DNA of 64,000 bases. Origin: Zygnema cylindricum. Its lineage: Eukaryota; Streptophyta; Zygnematophyceae; Zygnematales; Zygnemataceae. The notes under the pieces were generated by a model. That model had not been told where the DNA came from, did not search any database, and saw only the letters and a program-made list of their open reading frames with translations. Position 1 is the stretch's first letter, and every line of letters starts with the position of its first letter. Positions 60,771 to 64,000 of the stretch are shown in pieces. Where the stretch lies: assembly GCA_037447655.1 (NCBI GenBank), contig JBBHKE010003432.1, positions 1 through 64,000 on the forward strand. The letters run 5' to 3'. Position numbers and translations under genes: made by a program.

Positions 60771-62085
60771 GGTCCCTCGAACTTTAAATGTACAAATTTT
60801 CCTGAAATAAAACCCTAATCTGCAAAACATTCTATAGAAACCTAATTTTGCGCAAATTGGAGACAAATGAAATTAAAAATAAAGACATTTGACAAAAAAT
60901 AAATTTTCCATAAAGGGAAATAAATACTTTTTGAAAATTTGAAAAAGCGGAAGGATTTCGAAAAATTGGGGCTTTTTTTAGGCATTACCCTTTCTCCGGT
61001 GCCCACAAAACTGTAATATATTTTATTTTTTGCGGTTTCAAAATGAACATTTGGGTATAAGTACCCCCTGCAACATCGCAAAATATTCAAAATTAAGATT
61101 TTTTTTCAAAAAGCCTTTCAACATAAAAAGAAATCAGAAGGTACACCCCAAATTAGGGACAGGGAGTAGATGTTTTAGACTAATTTCAACACTTAAAAGT
61201 AAAAATGATTCAATAATGAAATTCACATTCTTGTAAGTTATATGTTTAAATTTTTTGAAGCAAAGGGTTTCAAAATTTTCAAAGGGAGACGTTGAGATGT
61301 ACTCATTTTTAAAAATACTTAATAAACCATCAACATGAAAAACAAATCTTCACACAATCATGAATTTCACTTAAAAGATGGACAATGTATAGTTTATTAT
61401 AACCTATGAACGAAAATACGGTCATACACAAGGAATTGTACAAAAAATACAATTAATCCTTACACATTACAAAAAAATGATAAGTTTTTGTAAGAAATTC
61501 ACTTCACAATTTGCAGCAATTAAGATGTCATTGCAAAGACCTTTTTAAAAGAGAAAAAAACCGGTTAAATCTTAAAACAATGTGAATTTGCAGGAGAGAC
61601 ATCCATATTATCGGTCGATGATTGTAAAGAACAATTGTTTCCCCAAAGCTTGATGAGTACAAAAATATCATTTGACTTCCCAAAAGTTAACCGAAAGTAT
61701 AGGGAGAAAATGACTAAGGATGTCAAGGATGACAAGGATGACCAAGGGTTGTGGGGTGGGGTGGGTGGGGGGGTGGGGGTTGTCCTTGACCAAGGATGTC
61801 AAGGATGTTGTGGTTTGTTATTATTTCTGTTAAGGTAACCGTTATTGGTGACTGTGAACTACATAAAAGCCGAAAGTTCATACTTATCAAATTTTAAAAG
61901 TACGTACATCAAATTTTTCATTTTGCGGAGGACGCTGTATTTATTTTAAACATTCATACCTTTCGTCAATTACATATAACATAACATTTCAAGATTCTCA
62001 CCTGAAAAGAACCGCCTTCCATTTTTGATCTTCCTTTTCTAAAAACTCACGACTTGATTGTCACTTTCTTCATTCCTGTCCCTAT
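60771..62085. other. Non-coding, includes a G-rich cluster
   Basis: No supported gene. Holds a G-rich run at 61751-61786 between two copies of caaggatgtcaaggatg-like words. The right end presumably includes the Furry-like gene's 3'UTR (read leftward). Confidence 0.5.
61751..61786 (+). other. Potential G-quadruplex run
   Basis: At least five runs of three or more G (ggggtggggtgggtgggg-type) lie within 36 bases. Flanked by imperfect direct copies of gatgtcaaggatg and by the inverted words tccttgaccaagga. Confidence 0.7.
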
Positions 62086-63794
62086 CTAAGGGCCAGGAAC
62101 TCCACTTGTTCCTTTGTTGAAAGGGTCCAAAATCATGCCCTCCCTCTCTCCCCTCTCTCTCTCCTCCCTCCGCCACAAAGAAGAAAGACTATCTGGACCA
62201 CAAGTACCGACAAAAGGAACTAAAGTTCGATATCCTTTTCGTTTTGAATCAGTTTCCGATCCGTAAGTTTCCAAAACTTTTTGAAGAGCGATTTGCGTAT
62301 TAATAAGAGCCGCTTCCCTCGACGGGAGTAATTCCGAAGTCACTAAAGAGAATTCGTTTTTCACTCCACCTTCTCCTCTCCCTTTACCTCTCCCTTCTCC
62401 CCTCCCTTCTCCTCTCCCTTCTCCTCTCCCTTCTCCTCTGTCGTCTACTCTCCCGTCTCCTCTCCCTTCTCCTCCTACCACAGAAAACCTTTTCGCAAGT
62501 GAAGAAGACGGGCCTGGTAAAGAAGATTGAGTACTTCGCAACATTGCGTCGAGAACACTTTGAACTTCTTGTCTACAAGAATGATTTTCTAATAACTGAG
62601 AAACCGTCGCATATAACTGAGGGATTTGAAGAGGGTCTGCGGGAGTGTGAGTTAAAAGACATCTTAAAAAAAGAAGAACGGGACGCTGATATTCCGTCGG
62701 ACCTTTTTCTAAAAGACGAACGAGATGACCAAGAGCTAAACCGGAGTATCTAGGAAACCATTTATAACATAAGAGAGGAGAAACATTTTCTAAAAGATCC
62801 TCCGGTTTTGAAAGTCGTCCGTCTGCGTAATCTAAAAACACTGCTCCAAGTTCCTGCAATCGAAAAAAAAGAAAAAAAAAGAAAAAAAGAAAGGAGAAAA
62901 GAAAAATCGAAACATATTCAGATTGAATTTAGAACCAAAGTTCTGTACACTGAAAAGCATAGAAAAGTGAAAAAAAAATTACGAACAGAAAGCACAAGTG
63001 AGGGAGAGAAAAAAAAACGAAATAATTTGTTATAAAACTTGATAACACAGCCTCAGTATACACAAAAACATTAAAAACTTCGGCAGTGAATACAAAAGTC
63101 AAAAAATATATCCTCAATCGAATAAATTTACCTGGTGGCCTTTTCGGAGACAACAGTGGCCAAGATTTGATGCCACCATTTGTGCTTTTGGAAGTTCGTG
63201 TTCGGGAGGAGACAGAGGGGAAGGAGAGGAAGAGAGAGGGAAATTTTGAGAGGGACGAGAGGAAAAAAGAGAGCCTTTCAACTGAAGAAATAACCAAGGC
63301 AAAAGCCCAACACAATGCATAAGTAGTCTTGTTTCACATTCTCCTAAAATTCGATCACACGAAAGTAAAGTAATTCTCGAAAGAACCGCAATAGAAACGT
63401 TGTGACTTACGGTCGACATCAGACCTTTTAAAACGAGAGGTTGAAGGCCTTCAAAAGGAACTCCTTGTCTCTTTTCTTGTCGAAATTCTTGTTGTTCTGA
63501 GTTTGGAATACAGATTTCGACATTTTCGGAAGATTTTTGACTACTCGATCGACTCATTTTACTAATTTTCTCTTCTTCGGTTGTCAAAATAGAAGTTTCG
63601 TCTCTCGGCATTGATGATAAAAGGACATTTTCGTGAATAGGGTCACTTAAAGGCATTCGATCCAAAATTCGAATAAGTACTGTTAGCGAATTTGTGTAAA
63701 TGTGGACGAAATCGGTATGCAAAAGTGCCACACAACCCCAGAAAAGTTGGGGGTAAAGTATAATTTTTTCGGGCTCCATAATCTCCACCATGAC
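62086..63794 (-). CDS. Furry/MOR2-type cell morphogenesis protein, C-terminal exons
   Basis: Two exons on the - strand: 63794-63132 (221 codons) and 62853-62086 (255 codons plus stop), joined in phase 0 at CAG|gtaaat ... gcag|GAA. Earlier exons lie beyond the window. The first exon has YPQLFWGCVALLHTDFVHIY and LIRILDRM, then FEGLQPLVLKGLMSTVSH and HCVGLLPWLFLQL. The second has LLCYKWFPRYSGLALGHLVR, LLEKGPTEYQRPVLLFLRCL, HTPADPLQIPQLYATVSQLL and, near the end, REAALINTQIALQKVLETYG ... RTLVPFVGT. These are the C-terminal blocks of Furry family proteins, large scaffolds that act with NDR kinases in polarised growth. Wording such as EKG..EYQR and HTP.D..Q.P..Y..VSQL is like the plant members. A Gly/Arg/Glu low-complexity insert (GEGRGEGRG, about 62365-62480) sits inside the exon and keeps the frame. 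Confidence 0.85.
62365..62480 (-). repeat. In-frame 12-bp repeat inside the Furry-like exon
   Basis: ggagaagggaga units on the coding strand translate as GEGR repeats. The unit length is a multiple of 3, so the frame survives. Splicing it out would need a donor at TCTGTG|gtagga, but no acceptor in phase was found. Confidence 0.85.
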
Positions 63795-64000
63795 CTGTCA
63801 AAAAAAATATAGATGAAAAAAGAGCGTCAAAAAAGAGATTAAAAATAAGTTAGAATCAAAAAACACACCGAAGAAAAGAAACACACACTAGAAGACTGCA
63901 AAACAAAGAAAACTGTTCGCAAACACTAGTAGTGATACCATAGAACTCATACATAATTGTAAATTATTTTAGAAAAATCCAAACTCGTTCTGTTATACTG
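63795..64000 (-). other. Intron of the Furry-like gene
   Basis: A-rich on the + strand (T-rich in the sense direction), leading to the acceptor tttttttgacag before 63794. The next exon is not in the window. Confidence 0.7.

Overview
This is a nuclear window from a eukaryote, and it is intron-containing and repeat-rich. Several features point to the green/streptophyte lineage. A Furry/MOR2-type protein has a C-terminal region like the plant forms, many Ty1/copia remnants are present, and the introns are short to medium GT-AG introns. A charophyte-type alga or other early streptophyte is my best guess, but no diagnostic marker fixes the species.

Only a few stretches look like host genes. At 11.6-12.8 kb (+) there is the 3' end of an unrecognised gene with a tandemly duplicated phase 1-1 exon. 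At 34.8-37.3 kb (+) lies a complete four-exon classical short-chain dehydrogenase/reductase of 283 codons. At 51.1-54.8 kb (+) lies a complete seven-exon secreted LysM-like protein of 300 codons. At 57.7-58.9 kb (+) are the C-lobe and tail of a CAMK/CDPK-type kinase whose N-lobe is not visible. At 63.8-62.1 kb (-) are the last two exons of a Furry/MOR2 homologue that continues off the window. A proline-rich F5/8C (fucolectin-like) protein at 42.2-42.8 kb (-) is frameshifted. A coiled-coil locus at 17-21 kb is duplicated and decayed.

Most of the rest is mobile DNA. It includes a broken BED-finger hAT transposase (3.9-5.2 kb) and three copies of an ~880 bp non-autonomous hAT-like element, each with an 8-bp target duplication (15.9, 33.4, 48.2 kb). 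Small elements sharing the terminus tacaccgYgaatcg fall into size classes of about 203, 220 and 500 bp. A 555-bp element nested in one of these has a perfect 12-bp target duplication. There are at least five degenerate Ty1/copia pieces and a Ty3/gypsy integrase fragment. Three copies of a copia LTR/leader carry an antisense tRNA-like module, paired short hairpins and a leader ORF that stays open.

The most striking region is 5.3-11.6 kb. It is about 5.8 kb of almost pure pyrimidine on the + strand, interrupted only by a copia reverse-transcriptase fragment and a tiny palindromic island. Pyrimidine-rich arrays also fill introns of the + strand genes. Purine-rich arrays instead read through exons or ORFs, as Gly/Arg/Glu runs. 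Boundaries of old repeats and LTRs are approximate because they were judged by eye.
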